Positions 18,158 to 26,585 of a stretch of 64,000 bases of DNA are shown here, piece after piece. The notes below the pieces were generated by a model. The model had not been told where the DNA came from, made no database searches, and saw nothing but the letters and a program-made list of their open reading frames with translations. A program made the position numbers and the translations under genes. The DNA is taken from positions 1-64,000 of the IMG/VR virus record IMGVR_UViG_3300009529_000001. One strand, given 5' to 3'. The first letter of the stretch is position 1. Each line of letters opens with the position of its first letter. This DNA is from a virus.

Positions 18158-19987
18158 ATGGCTAACGTTGGAATTTATACTGGATTACTTAAAGGTGGAA
18201 GATTACAAATATATGTAAGGTCTGAATCTAGAAAATTATTTGGACGAGCAGTAAGAACTCTTTCCCGTATTCCTGTTATTTCCTATAATAAAAAAAGAAA
18301 ATATCACGAATCAACAATTTATTACTATGACTTTATCAAAGAACTTGTTATAAATAATGGATGGAATTTCTTTTTTACTAAGAAACTTAAGAGATATTAT
18401 CGGAAATTTAAGGAGAAATTAGAACGTGTAAAAGAAGCAAGGAAGGATAAAACTTTTCAATCAAAATATTGGACAAAAGACCCTGAAAATCAGATACTTT
18501 CTTTTCAAGCACAAGCTGTAAACGTATGTTATGAAGCTAAGAAATATCTTATTGGTGATGATATGGGTTTGGGTAAAACTCCTGAAGCTTTAGGAGTAAT
18601 GTGTAAAGCTTTTGAAGATGGGTATAAAAGGACATTAATAGTTGTTCTAAATAGATTAAAATTCCAGTGGCGGAATGAAATAGAAAAGTTTACAACATTC
18701 AGAGAAAGCAATGGAGATATATCAATTGTAGATTCTACGGTTGGAATAAAATGTGAAAAAGGCATTAAACTTAATTTAAGAAGTAGAGAATGTAAAAATT
18801 GTAAATCAAAAAAGAAATGTAAACGATTAAGGGATGACCCTCGCAGAAGACGTAAGTACCAATTTAGTAAAGGGAAAATTGTAATATGTAATTATGAAAT
18901 TCTTGATAGATCGTTGGAAATTATTAAAAAAAGTGGATTTGATATTTTTATTTTAGATGAAGCATCTAAGATGAAAAATCGAAGTACAAAATTGACAAAG
19001 GCTTTATTGAAAATAAGGAGAGAATTAAGACATAACGCAATTTGTATACCTATGTCTGGGACTTTTATTGAAAATAGATTGGAAGAATTATGGGCACCTT
19101 TTTATTTTACTGATCCAAGAATATTAGGAGAATTTTATAATTTTAAAAACCATTATTTGATATTTGATTATTGGGGAAATACAGTAGGATATAAGAATGA
19201 AAAAAAATTGAAAAAAATAATAAAAGATCACATAATCAGAAGACCTATTGAAAAAGTTTGGAAAGATAGACCGCCGTTGATTTCTGTTGTGCGGACTTGT
19301 GAGATGACAATGATGCAAAGATCTATCTATGATGATGCAAGGGAAGGAATATTAAAACAGCTTAATGATTTAGCTTCTCAAAAGAAAATAAATAGAGCTG
19401 ATATATTACCATTGATGAATTATCTTATTCAGATTTGTGATACGACTGAAACACAGGATCCAAGTATTAGAGAAAGTGGGAAAATTGATGTGTTAAAAGA
19501 TATTATTGAAAATGAAATTCATCCAAGACACAAGGTTGTTATTTTCAGTTTTTATGCAAACAAAGTTATTCCTATATTGAAGCGAGAATTAAAATCTTTT
19601 GGAAAATCAGTGACAGTAGTCGGAGGCTTGAAGCCAAAAATATTTGAAAAAAGAAAAAGTAAATTTATTGAAAATGAAAATATACGTTTTGCTATCTGTT
19701 CAGATTCAATGGCGTATGGTCAGAATATGCAGGTTGCAAGCTATGTGATTAATTTTGATTTGTTATGGAATCCTGCCAAAATGGAACAAAGACTTAGGCG
19801 CGTTTATAGGATAGGACAAAAGAAACCTGTTACTGTTATTGATCTTGTAACAACTAATACTCTGGAAGATAAAATGTTAGAAGTGTTAGGAGAACGTAGG
19901 GAACTTTTTGATAAGATTTTAGGAGCTAAAGCTAAAAAGACCAAAAAACCTAGTGTAGACCAGCTTTTAGGTATTTTGCGCAATTAG
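18158..19987 (+). CDS. SNF2/RapA-family DNA helicase-like ATPase
   Basis: This 609-residue protein has the superfamily 2 SNF2 motifs in order: Walker A in GDDMGLGKTPEAL near residue 130, motif II in ILDEASKMKN near residue 268, motif III SGTF, and the C-terminal lobe with VVIFSFYANKV and the arginine-rich QRLRRVYRIGQKKPV near residue 545. Four Cys near residues 208-223 (CEKGIK...CKNCKSKKKC) form a likely zinc site inserted in the first lobe. It opens the replication module. Phage SNF2 proteins remodel protein-DNA complexes in replication or transcription; the exact role is unknown. Confidence 0.85.
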   Translation: MANVGIYTGLLKGGRLQIYVRSESRKLFGRAVRTLSRIPVISYNKKRKYHESTIYYYDFIKELVINNGWNFFFTKKLKRYYRKFKEKLERVKEARKDKTFQSKYWTKDPENQILSFQAQAVNVCYEAKKYLIGDDMGLGKTPEALGVMCKAFEDGYKRTLIVVLNRLKFQWRNEIEKFTTFRESNGDISIVDSTVGIKCEKGIKLNLRSRECKNCKSKKKCKRLRDDPRRRRKYQFSKGKIVICNYEILDRSLEIIKKSGFDIFILDEASKMKNRSTKLTKALLKIRRELRHNAICIPMSGTFIENRLEELWAPFYFTDPRILGEFYNFKNHYLIFDYWGNTVGYKNEKKLKKIIKDHIIRRPIEKVWKDRPPLISVVRTCEMTMMQRSIYDDAREGILKQLNDLASQKKINRADILPLMNYLIQICDTTETQDPSIRESGKIDVLKDIIENEIHPRHKVVIFSFYANKVIPILKRELKSFGKSVTVVGGLKPKIFEKRKSKFIENENIRFAICSDSMAYGQNMQVASYVINFDLLWNPAKMEQRLRRVYRIGQKKPVTVIDLVTTNTLEDKMLEVLGERRELFDKILGAKAKKTKKPSVDQLLGILRN

Positions 19988-19994
19988 GCCAAAA

Positions 19995-20061
19995 TTTGGA
20001 TCGTTGTAATGGCTTGAGGACAATCAGTTTAGGTGAGGGTAGGTGTAAGGTAGGGGCTAAA
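19995..20061 (+). promoter_or_regulatory. Conserved leader, copy 1
   Basis: The 67 bases before the ATG at 20062 match those before the ATG at 53760. The first 33 positions share about 24 identities, with invariant CGTTGTA, AGGAC and ATCAG blocks. After a variable middle both end in AAGG(G)TAGGGG and TAAAATGGC. GTTGT can pair with ACAAT here and with ACGAT in the other copy, a compatible U-A to U.G change. It may be an RNA leader element. No known riboswitch class was recognised. Confidence 0.45.
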
Positions 20062-20991
20062 ATGGCGAATAACGAATCTTATTTCCAGTTGTTTACTTTC
20101 GACGAAAAGATTTTGAATAAATTGCAGACAATTGATAGCGTGAAATGTTTACGATTTGTGATTGCATTGATAAGAAATGGAATTACAGAAGAATCGAAAA
20201 TTATGGAGTTGTTGAAATGTTCAAAAGCTGATCTTTTCAGAGTTGTTAAAAAACTTATTGCAGCGGATATAATTATTAGATGGCGTGATAAAAATACCAG
20301 TGTTCCTTCTTATACTCTGAATTTTGAATTTTTTGATATTACTGAATCTTGTAAACAATGTAGATATAGAAAAACGGAAGTTAAAGATATTGGATCTTTA
20401 AAATTTAGATATTTGAATTGTTCTTTGAATGGAACTGTAAAGTGTATTCACAATTATCAAAGAGAAAATTATAATATTTGTAAACTTTTATCCGTAACAC
20501 ATGATAAAGTAAGTGCAGAAGTTTTGGATAGAAAAAATAGATATAAATATAATGAAGATAAAGATATAGAAGAATGGAATATAAGAGATTTTGTGGAATT
20601 TTATAGAGAAGAGTGTATCGAAAATTTTCCCACAATGATTATGGATAATAATAATATTATACGATCACATATGCGGAGTATCGTTGAGAGTTTTAAAAAG
20701 CATTTTAAAGGTAAGTGGCAGAGGTTTTTGAAGTTATATATGAATAAACAGATAGATGAAGCTAAGAAAGAAAGAAGGTATTTACCTTCTATTCAATTAG
20801 CAAGAGGAGTTGTAATAGCAAATTTTCTTAGAAGTGTAAAGAAAAAGGGATATACAGAAGTTGGATTTTGTAAACAGAAAAATTTGTATTGTTCCTATTG
20901 TGACACTGATAGCAATATTTGTAAATTGAAAAAAGATAAATTAAAATGCACAAGAAACATTAGAAAAAAGATGAAAAAGTTGTATAACTAA
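20062..20991 (+). CDS. Winged-helix, zinc-binding protein; putative helicase loader or replication initiator
   Basis: The ATG at 20062 is preferred because GGTAGGGG lies just before it; a TTG 66 bases upstream would run through the conserved leader. The 309-residue product has an N-terminal winged-helix-like region (residues about 20-85, with LKCSKADLFRVVKKLIAADI). Two Cys clusters follow, CKQCRYRKTE with CSLNGTVKC, and a C-terminal FCKQKNLYCSYC with CKLKKDKLKC. It sits between an SNF2 helicase and the DnaB-type helicase, and ends in a TAATG overlap with the latter, so helicase loading or origin recognition is a reasonable guess. Confidence 0.4.
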   Translation: MANNESYFQLFTFDEKILNKLQTIDSVKCLRFVIALIRNGITEESKIMELLKCSKADLFRVVKKLIAADIIIRWRDKNTSVPSYTLNFEFFDITESCKQCRYRKTEVKDIGSLKFRYLNCSLNGTVKCIHNYQRENYNICKLLSVTHDKVSAEVLDRKNRYKYNEDKDIEEWNIRDFVEFYREECIENFPTMIMDNNNIIRSHMRSIVESFKKHFKGKWQRFLKLYMNKQIDEAKKERRYLPSIQLARGVVIANFLRSVKKKGYTEVGFCKQKNLYCSYCDTDSNICKLKKDKLKCTRNIRKKMKKLYN

Positions 20992-22415
20992 TGGCGAAGA
21001 AAAAATCTTTTAAAGATTCATACAAGCGTAAAAGGGCTTCAATGCGTGATAGTCCTTTTTCACGTATTTTAGATGAGAAGAAGTTCTTAGGTGGTCTTAT
21101 AAAATTTCCAAAAGTTGTGGGAGTTATAGTAAATCAATTTGATAGTAGATGTTTAAGTAGCGACAAATTGAAATGGCTTTATGAAGAAATAGAAGAATTT
21201 TTTAATAAGACGGGATATGTTTTAGATGATAAAGGCTTTAATGAATATGTCGGTTCTTTAAAAGTAAAGAAAAGAAAGATATATAAAAGACTTTGGAAGT
21301 CAATTAAGAAAATTTCTAAGAAAATTTCCGAAGCTTCTACATTGGTTATAAAAGATAATTTAGAAAAATTATATGATGCGCGATTAATGATTTATAATGC
21401 TAATCATGTTGCAGATATTTTAGATAAGGCTGATGTTGATGGAATAGATGTCGTTGAAAAAGCAAAGAAACAATATGAAAAAATAAACGATGAATTAAGT
21501 AGAGGTAGAACAGTTATAAAAGTTGTAGATGCCATTAATTCTTATGATGATTTTAAAGAGTATCATCAAAAGGCTCAAGCTAATCCTAAACGTTATAAAG
21601 GCGTTCCAACAGGGATGCGACCACTTGATAAAAAGATAGGTGGGTTAAGAGATTCAGAATCTGGCATGGTATTGACAAGAACAGGGGTAGGTAAATCAAT
21701 ACTATTAATGGAATTTGCTGCATATTGTTATCAATTTTATGGAGATGTTATATATGTTACGATAGAAATGCCTGAAATTCAGCTTAGACAGAGATTGTAT
21801 TGTCATCTTTCTAGAATAAAATATAAATATTTTAGGAATTTTGATTTAAATAAAAAGCATTGGAGAAGACTTAATAAGAAAATTAAATCAAGATTTGAAA
21901 ATCATCCTTTTAAATTTAATATCATTGACATTCCTGGTTCAGGGACAGTTGCCGATATTAAAAATAGGATTGAAACAATATTAAATCATAATCCTGGCGT
22001 AAGATTGATTTGTGTTGATTATTTAAATATCATGCGTTGTAGTACAGGAGCTATAGCTGTTGAATGGCCTAGACAGATTGAAATAGCTATTGATCTTAAA
22101 CAGATGTATAGATATTTCGATAAGCCTGGATGGTCTGCTGCACAGTTAAAAGCCGATACTGAGGGGAAGGAAACTAAAATACGTATAAGTGATATGGCTT
22201 TATCAAAAAATATTCCTGACCATATAGATATAGGTGTGACAGCACAAGATACTCCTGAAGAAAATATATTTAGAATAGGATTTATTAAAGCTAGAGATTT
22301 TAAGGGGGAAGAATTTTATGTTAAAGGTGATAGAGATAGGATGACTTTTAATACCGTTAGTAAAAAAGAATCCGAAAAATATTATGAACAAGAACAAGGA
22401 GGATTAAAGGTATGA
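20991..22415 (+). CDS. DnaB-type replicative helicase
   Basis: The 474-residue protein has a helical N-terminal region matching DnaB N-domains (RILDEKKFLGGLIKFPKVVG), then a RecA-like core. VPTGMRPLDKKIGGL leads to a Walker A of the form TRTGVGKS near residue 229, then VIYVTIEMPEIQLRQRL, and a Walker B in LICVDYLNIMR. The fifth-residue Glu and the EMP motif match the DnaB/gp41 helicase core. It would unwind DNA at the fork with the downstream primase and polymerase. AAGGAGG close to its end serves the next gene. Confidence 0.85.
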   Translation: MAKKKSFKDSYKRKRASMRDSPFSRILDEKKFLGGLIKFPKVVGVIVNQFDSRCLSSDKLKWLYEEIEEFFNKTGYVLDDKGFNEYVGSLKVKKRKIYKRLWKSIKKISKKISEASTLVIKDNLEKLYDARLMIYNANHVADILDKADVDGIDVVEKAKKQYEKINDELSRGRTVIKVVDAINSYDDFKEYHQKAQANPKRYKGVPTGMRPLDKKIGGLRDSESGMVLTRTGVGKSILLMEFAAYCYQFYGDVIYVTIEMPEIQLRQRLYCHLSRIKYKYFRNFDLNKKHWRRLNKKIKSRFENHPFKFNIIDIPGSGTVADIKNRIETILNHNPGVRLICVDYLNIMRCSTGAIAVEWPRQIEIAIDLKQMYRYFDKPGWSAAQLKADTEGKETKIRISDMALSKNIPDHIDIGVTAQDTPEENIFRIGFIKARDFKGEEFYVKGDRDRMTFNTVSKKESEKYYEQEQGGLKV

Positions 22416-23530
22416 TATCTAATGTTACTATTTTAAAACCAACTGAAATGTTTGATATGGAAGTTATATATGATATTAAAAAATCTAATACTTTATTAAT
22501 TTCCAAAACAAATCCTAATTTTTATTGTCCCGTTATTTCTAAATATACAAATGTGGGATTTAGATATGCTTATTTTCTTTGGATAATGCGTGGTGCGAAT
22601 TTACTTGATCAATTAATGTATTATAGTGATCATTTGGAAGGAAATACTGACGATGGTATGATTTTAAGAGGAGCATATGGGACTAGATTAAAATTTTGGG
22701 TAGGCGTAGACCAAATAGCGGAAGCCAATAAATATAACGCAAATATTGATGATGGAGCATATGGAGATGAATTTATAAAACCTCAAGGTATTGATCAATT
22801 ATTTAATGTGTATAGAGATTTGAAAGAAGGAATGGATATATCTGTAGCGAATATATTTGATCCCGCTTTGGATTTTGATGAAACAAATGATATTCCTAAT
22901 TTACTTTCGATGGTTTTTAAATATAATTATGAAAGATTAGATTTATTTGCCACTTTTTCTGAAGTAGCAATCAATAGTCACTTTATTAATGATTATTTCT
23001 TTTTAAGTCTTTTACAGGTATGCATGGCGGGATGGTTAGAATGTGATATAGGAGAATTAAATGTATTGATTAATAAACCAATTTCTGAAGAAGAAAATTT
23101 AGAAGTTTGCAAGTTAGATATTTTTGAAAAAGAAAAATTTATACCAAGAACTGACGATATTACTTTTTGGGAAGATATTTGGGAATTATCAAATATAGAA
23201 CGACATTTAAGGATGATGATAAACGAGAAGACGATTGCAGATGAAAAAGTGTCTGTGACAATATTAAGTGAAACTATTATTAATGGAATTTCTCGAAGAA
23301 TAATTACAGCTTTTTGGCAAGAAGTAGGATATACTTTGACAATATATTCCATTATAAAACATGGAGGATTGATTGACGAATCTTTACAAGATTTTGTCAT
23401 AGAAGTATTAGAAACAAAATTTACAATTACTTCTGTGCTGATTGAACTTTGTTGGTGGATAACAATGTTTTGTTCTGAATATAATAATGTTGTTAAAAAA
23501 GCTGAGGAAATTATAAATGGCTCTTTATAA
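22412..23530 (+). CDS. Thymidylate-synthase-like protein lacking the catalytic cysteine
   Basis: The 372-residue sequence follows the ThyA fold pattern: FLWIMRGANLLDQLMYYSD, then RGAYGTRLKFWVGVDQI, then an FDPALDFDETNDIPNLLSM stretch and LLQVCMAGWLECDIGELNV. In ThyA the aligned active-site segment reads D-x-P-C; here it is DIPN, so the nucleophilic Cys is replaced by Asn. The RSxD phosphate-binding motif is also altered (FSEVAINSHF). It is therefore unlikely to methylate dUMP. It lies between helicase and HU genes. A true TS is encoded at 46562. The role may be regulatory, structural or a changed base-modification activity. Confidence 0.55.
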   Translation: MISNVTILKPTEMFDMEVIYDIKKSNTLLISKTNPNFYCPVISKYTNVGFRYAYFLWIMRGANLLDQLMYYSDHLEGNTDDGMILRGAYGTRLKFWVGVDQIAEANKYNANIDDGAYGDEFIKPQGIDQLFNVYRDLKEGMDISVANIFDPALDFDETNDIPNLLSMVFKYNYERLDLFATFSEVAINSHFINDYFFLSLLQVCMAGWLECDIGELNVLINKPISEEENLEVCKLDIFEKEKFIPRTDDITFWEDIWELSNIERHLRMMINEKTIADEKVSVTILSETIINGISRRIITAFWQEVGYTLTIYSIIKHGGLIDESLQDFVIEVLETKFTITSVLIELCWWITMFCSEYNNVVKKAEEIINGSL

Positions 23531-23837
23531 TACTGATTCAGAATTTATTAGTGAACTTGCTAGAGAAATGAAAGTAAGTTTACCAAAAGCAAAAAGGTTC
23601 ATTAAAATATTTTCTGAATGCATTAAACGAGTGCTTGTTGTAAATGGTACATTAAATATTAGGAAACTAGGTTTATTTTATTTAAAGAAAAGAAAAAATA
23701 GTATTGCTAGAAATATAAGAACAGGCGAAGTTTTTAAGATTCCGTTGACAATGAGAATAATTTTTAAACCTGCTCTTTCTTTGAAACGTTCCGCTAATGA
23801 AAGAGTTAGAAAAATTCGTGATGAAAAACTTATTTAA
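23517..23837 (+). CDS. HU/IHF-family DNA-binding protein
   Basis: The 106-residue protein matches the HU fold: N-terminal helices (FISELAREMKVSLPKAKRFI), then the beta-arm region ARNIRTGEVFKIPLTMRIIF followed by the C-terminal KPALSLKRS helix. Those are the usual DNA-bending arm and closing helix. It bends or packages DNA in replication and recombination. It overlaps the preceding gene by 14 bases and the polymerase gene by 17. Confidence 0.85.
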   Translation: MALYNTDSEFISELAREMKVSLPKAKRFIKIFSECIKRVLVVNGTLNIRKLGLFYLKKRKNSIARNIRTGEVFKIPLTMRIIFKPALSLKRSANERVRKIRDEKLI

Positions 23838-26418
23838 TAATCTTCACGCACATAGTCACTATAGTATAGGAGATGCTACTCTTCACATTGATAAATATAT
23901 AGAAAAATGTAAAAAATTAGGAAGTAATGCTGTAGCTTTGACAGAGCATGGAAATTTAGCTTCTGCGTATGAATTACACAAAGAATGTAAAAAAAGAGAA
24001 ATAAAACCTATTCTTGGTATAGAAGTATATATGGTAGATAAATATGGTACAGAAGCTGCTGAAACTCCTTATAGTTATTATCATGTTGTTTTACTTTGTA
24101 AAAATGAAACAGGTTGGAAGAATCTAAAGAAACTTCACAGCGCATCGTGGCAACACGGTTACTTACGTCGGCCTAGAATAAGTCAGGGAACGCTACAGTC
24201 GTTCTCGGACGGCTTAATAGTGCTTACTGCATGTTTGGGCGGGGTTGTAGGCAAACTATTGTTAGGGATCGATCCTTACTACAAAGAATTATCTACAAAG
24301 AAGTGTTTAAAAGTATTAAAAAAAAGATTGAAATTTTTTATAAATACATTTGGAGATGATTTTTATTATGAAATGCAATTAAATGATCTTGATGGACAAA
24401 ATATTGTCAATAAATATATTTTGGGACAAAAAGGAAAGAAAGTAATAACGAATGATATACATTATCTTAGGAAGATGGACTGGGAAATACATGACATTGT
24501 TAGATGCCGTGCGTGGAGGAAAACTCTTAAAGATGAGAATAATGGTATTTACCCGACACATCAATTGTATGTTAAGGGAATTAAATCTCTCCGAAGAGCG
24601 AAAGAAAAATGGCATGATTATATATCGGACAAAGAATTTTTAAAAGCTATGAAAGCGACTGAAGAAATAGCAGAAAAAGTTGAAGAATATCCTTTAGTTC
24701 CTAAGAAAAGCACACTTCCAAAATACGGTAAGGGTGACAGCATGGAAACCCTTACTAAACTTTGCAAAAAGGGATATAAAAAAAGGTTGACCGTTGACCA
24801 ACAAAAATCTATTGTTTATAAAAAAAGATTGAAACGTGAATTAAAAGTTATTAAGAAGATTGGGTTTCCTGATTATTTTTTGTTTGTATGGAATGTAGTT
24901 AGAAAATGTAAGAAAAAAAATATAATAGTTGGACCTGGACGTGGATCAGTTTGTGGAAGTTTGGCGGCTTATCTTCTGAATATTACACAAATAGATCCTA
25001 TTAGATTTAATTTAATGTTTGAAAGATTTTTGAATGAAGACAGACTTTCTATGCCTGATATTGATATGGATTTTAGTAAGGCTAGACGTGACGATGTTAA
25101 GAAGATTATGGAACAAATGTATGGGGCAGATAAATTAGCTCACATAGCTGCATATGCAAAGTGGAAACCAAGGGGAGTTATAACAGATGTAGGACGAGTA
25201 TTGGGATATGATTATTTTAGTGTGCTTAAGAAACAAACCAAGTTGGTAGATAGTAAAGTAGAAAAATGGAAAGAATTACCTGATGAAATAAAACCTTTTT
25301 TGAAAAAGAATAAAACTTTAACGGATAGAGCTAAACGATTAATGGAAACTGTAAATCAACAAGGAGTTCATGCAAGTGGAATTATTGTAACACCATCTGA
25401 GTTAGAAGAATGGTTGCCTACTGCCTATACTGTTGATAAAAATGATGAAGAAAGACGAAGAGTAAAGGTATCAGAATGGGACATGTATGCTTTGGAAGAT
25501 TTGGATCTATTAAAATTTGATAGATTAGGGTTGACAACTCTTGATGTTATCCAACGGACTGTAGAATTAGTTAATAGAGATGGAGAGAAAATAAAAGATA
25601 TTGATGAAGTCTGTTTGAATGATTTAGAAAATAAAAAAGTGTATGAACTTATTAGAACTCAGGAGTTACAAGGATTATTTCAGATAGAGACTTCGCAGGG
25701 AATGGCAAGACTTATAAGCGACATGAAACCGAAGCGATTCAATGATATTGTGTTGATTATTAGTTTATTTAGAACTGCTGTGTTGAAAGCAGGGATGCAT
25801 ACGGAATACGTAAAACGGAGAAATTGGGTTAAGAAAAAAGAAGAGTTTAAAATTAAAATGATTCATCCTATGTTAAAGGATATATTGAAGGAAACATATG
25901 GTGTATTAATATTTCAAGAACAAGTGATGGCAATTGCAAATAAAATGGGAAATATGACGTTACGAGAAGCTGATAATTTTAGAAAAGCTATTAAGTTGAA
26001 AGATTCTGAAAAATTTGGTGTATGGAAAGAAAAGTTCTTAGAAGGTGCAAAGAAGAATAATGTAAAGGATAAAATAGCCAAAAAGGTTTGGGATTGGATG
26101 TATAAGTTTTCGGGCTACGGATTCAATGTGTGTTTAGCTCCCGACAATACTGTGTTAAAGGATTCTGGTGAGTATATGTTATTATCAGAAGTTAAAATAG
26201 GTGATAGAATTAAGGCATATAATGTTGATTCTGATTCTTTCTATTATGATGAAGTTATAGATGTAATAGATCAAGGAAAACAAGAAGTTTATGAAGTACA
26301 ATTGAATAATGGGAGTACAATTAAATGTACTATGGACCATAGGTTTTTATGTAAAGATAAACTGAAGCATCCGTTATGGGAAATTTTGAAAAAGAAACTA
26401 GACATTATTTGTGAATGA
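23821..26418 (+). CDS. dnaE: DNA polymerase III alpha subunit, N-terminal part fused to split-intein N-half
   Basis: The ATG at 23821 puts the PHP motif HAHSH at residues 9-13, the normal distance for DnaE; an ATG at 23797 would add 8 residues. PHP residues are followed by RPRIS and ACLGG segments, GPGRGS near residue 372, and the catalytic PDIDMDF near 411. Polymerase sequence continues to GYGFNV at residue 770. An intein then starts at Cys (26131) and runs 95 residues to the stop. The chain therefore ends inside the intein and must be joined to the next gene product by trans-splicing to give an active enzyme. A GC-richer patch covers 24121-24300. Confidence 0.85.
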   Translation: MKNLFNNLHAHSHYSIGDATLHIDKYIEKCKKLGSNAVALTEHGNLASAYELHKECKKREIKPILGIEVYMVDKYGTEAAETPYSYYHVVLLCKNETGWKNLKKLHSASWQHGYLRRPRISQGTLQSFSDGLIVLTACLGGVVGKLLLGIDPYYKELSTKKCLKVLKKRLKFFINTFGDDFYYEMQLNDLDGQNIVNKYILGQKGKKVITNDIHYLRKMDWEIHDIVRCRAWRKTLKDENNGIYPTHQLYVKGIKSLRRAKEKWHDYISDKEFLKAMKATEEIAEKVEEYPLVPKKSTLPKYGKGDSMETLTKLCKKGYKKRLTVDQQKSIVYKKRLKRELKVIKKIGFPDYFLFVWNVVRKCKKKNIIVGPGRGSVCGSLAAYLLNITQIDPIRFNLMFERFLNEDRLSMPDIDMDFSKARRDDVKKIMEQMYGADKLAHIAAYAKWKPRGVITDVGRVLGYDYFSVLKKQTKLVDSKVEKWKELPDEIKPFLKKNKTLTDRAKRLMETVNQQGVHASGIIVTPSELEEWLPTAYTVDKNDEERRRVKVSEWDMYALEDLDLLKFDRLGLTTLDVIQRTVELVNRDGEKIKDIDEVCLNDLENKKVYELIRTQELQGLFQIETSQGMARLISDMKPKRFNDIVLIISLFRTAVLKAGMHTEYVKRRNWVKKKEEFKIKMIHPMLKDILKETYGVLIFQEQVMAIANKMGNMTLREADNFRKAIKLKDSEKFGVWKEKFLEGAKKNNVKDKIAKKVWDWMYKFSGYGFNVCLAPDNTVLKDSGEYMLLSEVKIGDRIKAYNVDSDSFYYDEVIDVIDQGKQEVYEVQLNNGSTIKCTMDHRFLCKDKLKHPLWEILKKKLDIICE
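26131..26415 (+). mobile_element. Split DnaE intein, N-terminal half (IntN)
   Basis: The half begins CLAPDNTVLKDSGEYML directly after GYGFNV of the polymerase. It shows intein block A with Cys1, KIGDRIKAYNVDSDSF, and block B as CTMDHRFLC (the Thr-x-x-His pattern). The length of 95 residues and the order of features match cyanobacterial DnaE IntN. It stops where natural split inteins break. Confidence 0.9.
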
Positions 26419-26585
26419 TTACTTTATGGGAAGATAAAAATTTTAGATGGGAAATTTGGGAGACAGTTTTGGTTAAAACTGCAAAAATTGTTGGATTAAG
26501 AAGAATTGGTAAAGTAAAATGTTTGGATTTGAAAATGAAATCCAAGCATCACAATTTTATATGCGAAGGATTAGTAACTTCTAAT
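26415..26585 (+). mobile_element. Split DnaE intein, C-terminal half (IntC)
   Basis: The 57-residue half contains KTAKIVGLRRIGKVKCLDL, then HHNFICEGLVTSN, matching intein blocks F and G with terminal Asn and a Ser as first C-extein residue. The usual penultimate His is Ser, as in cyanobacterial DnaE inteins. It is about 20 residues longer at its N-terminus than the typical 36-residue IntC. No endonuclease lies between the halves. Confidence 0.9.
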
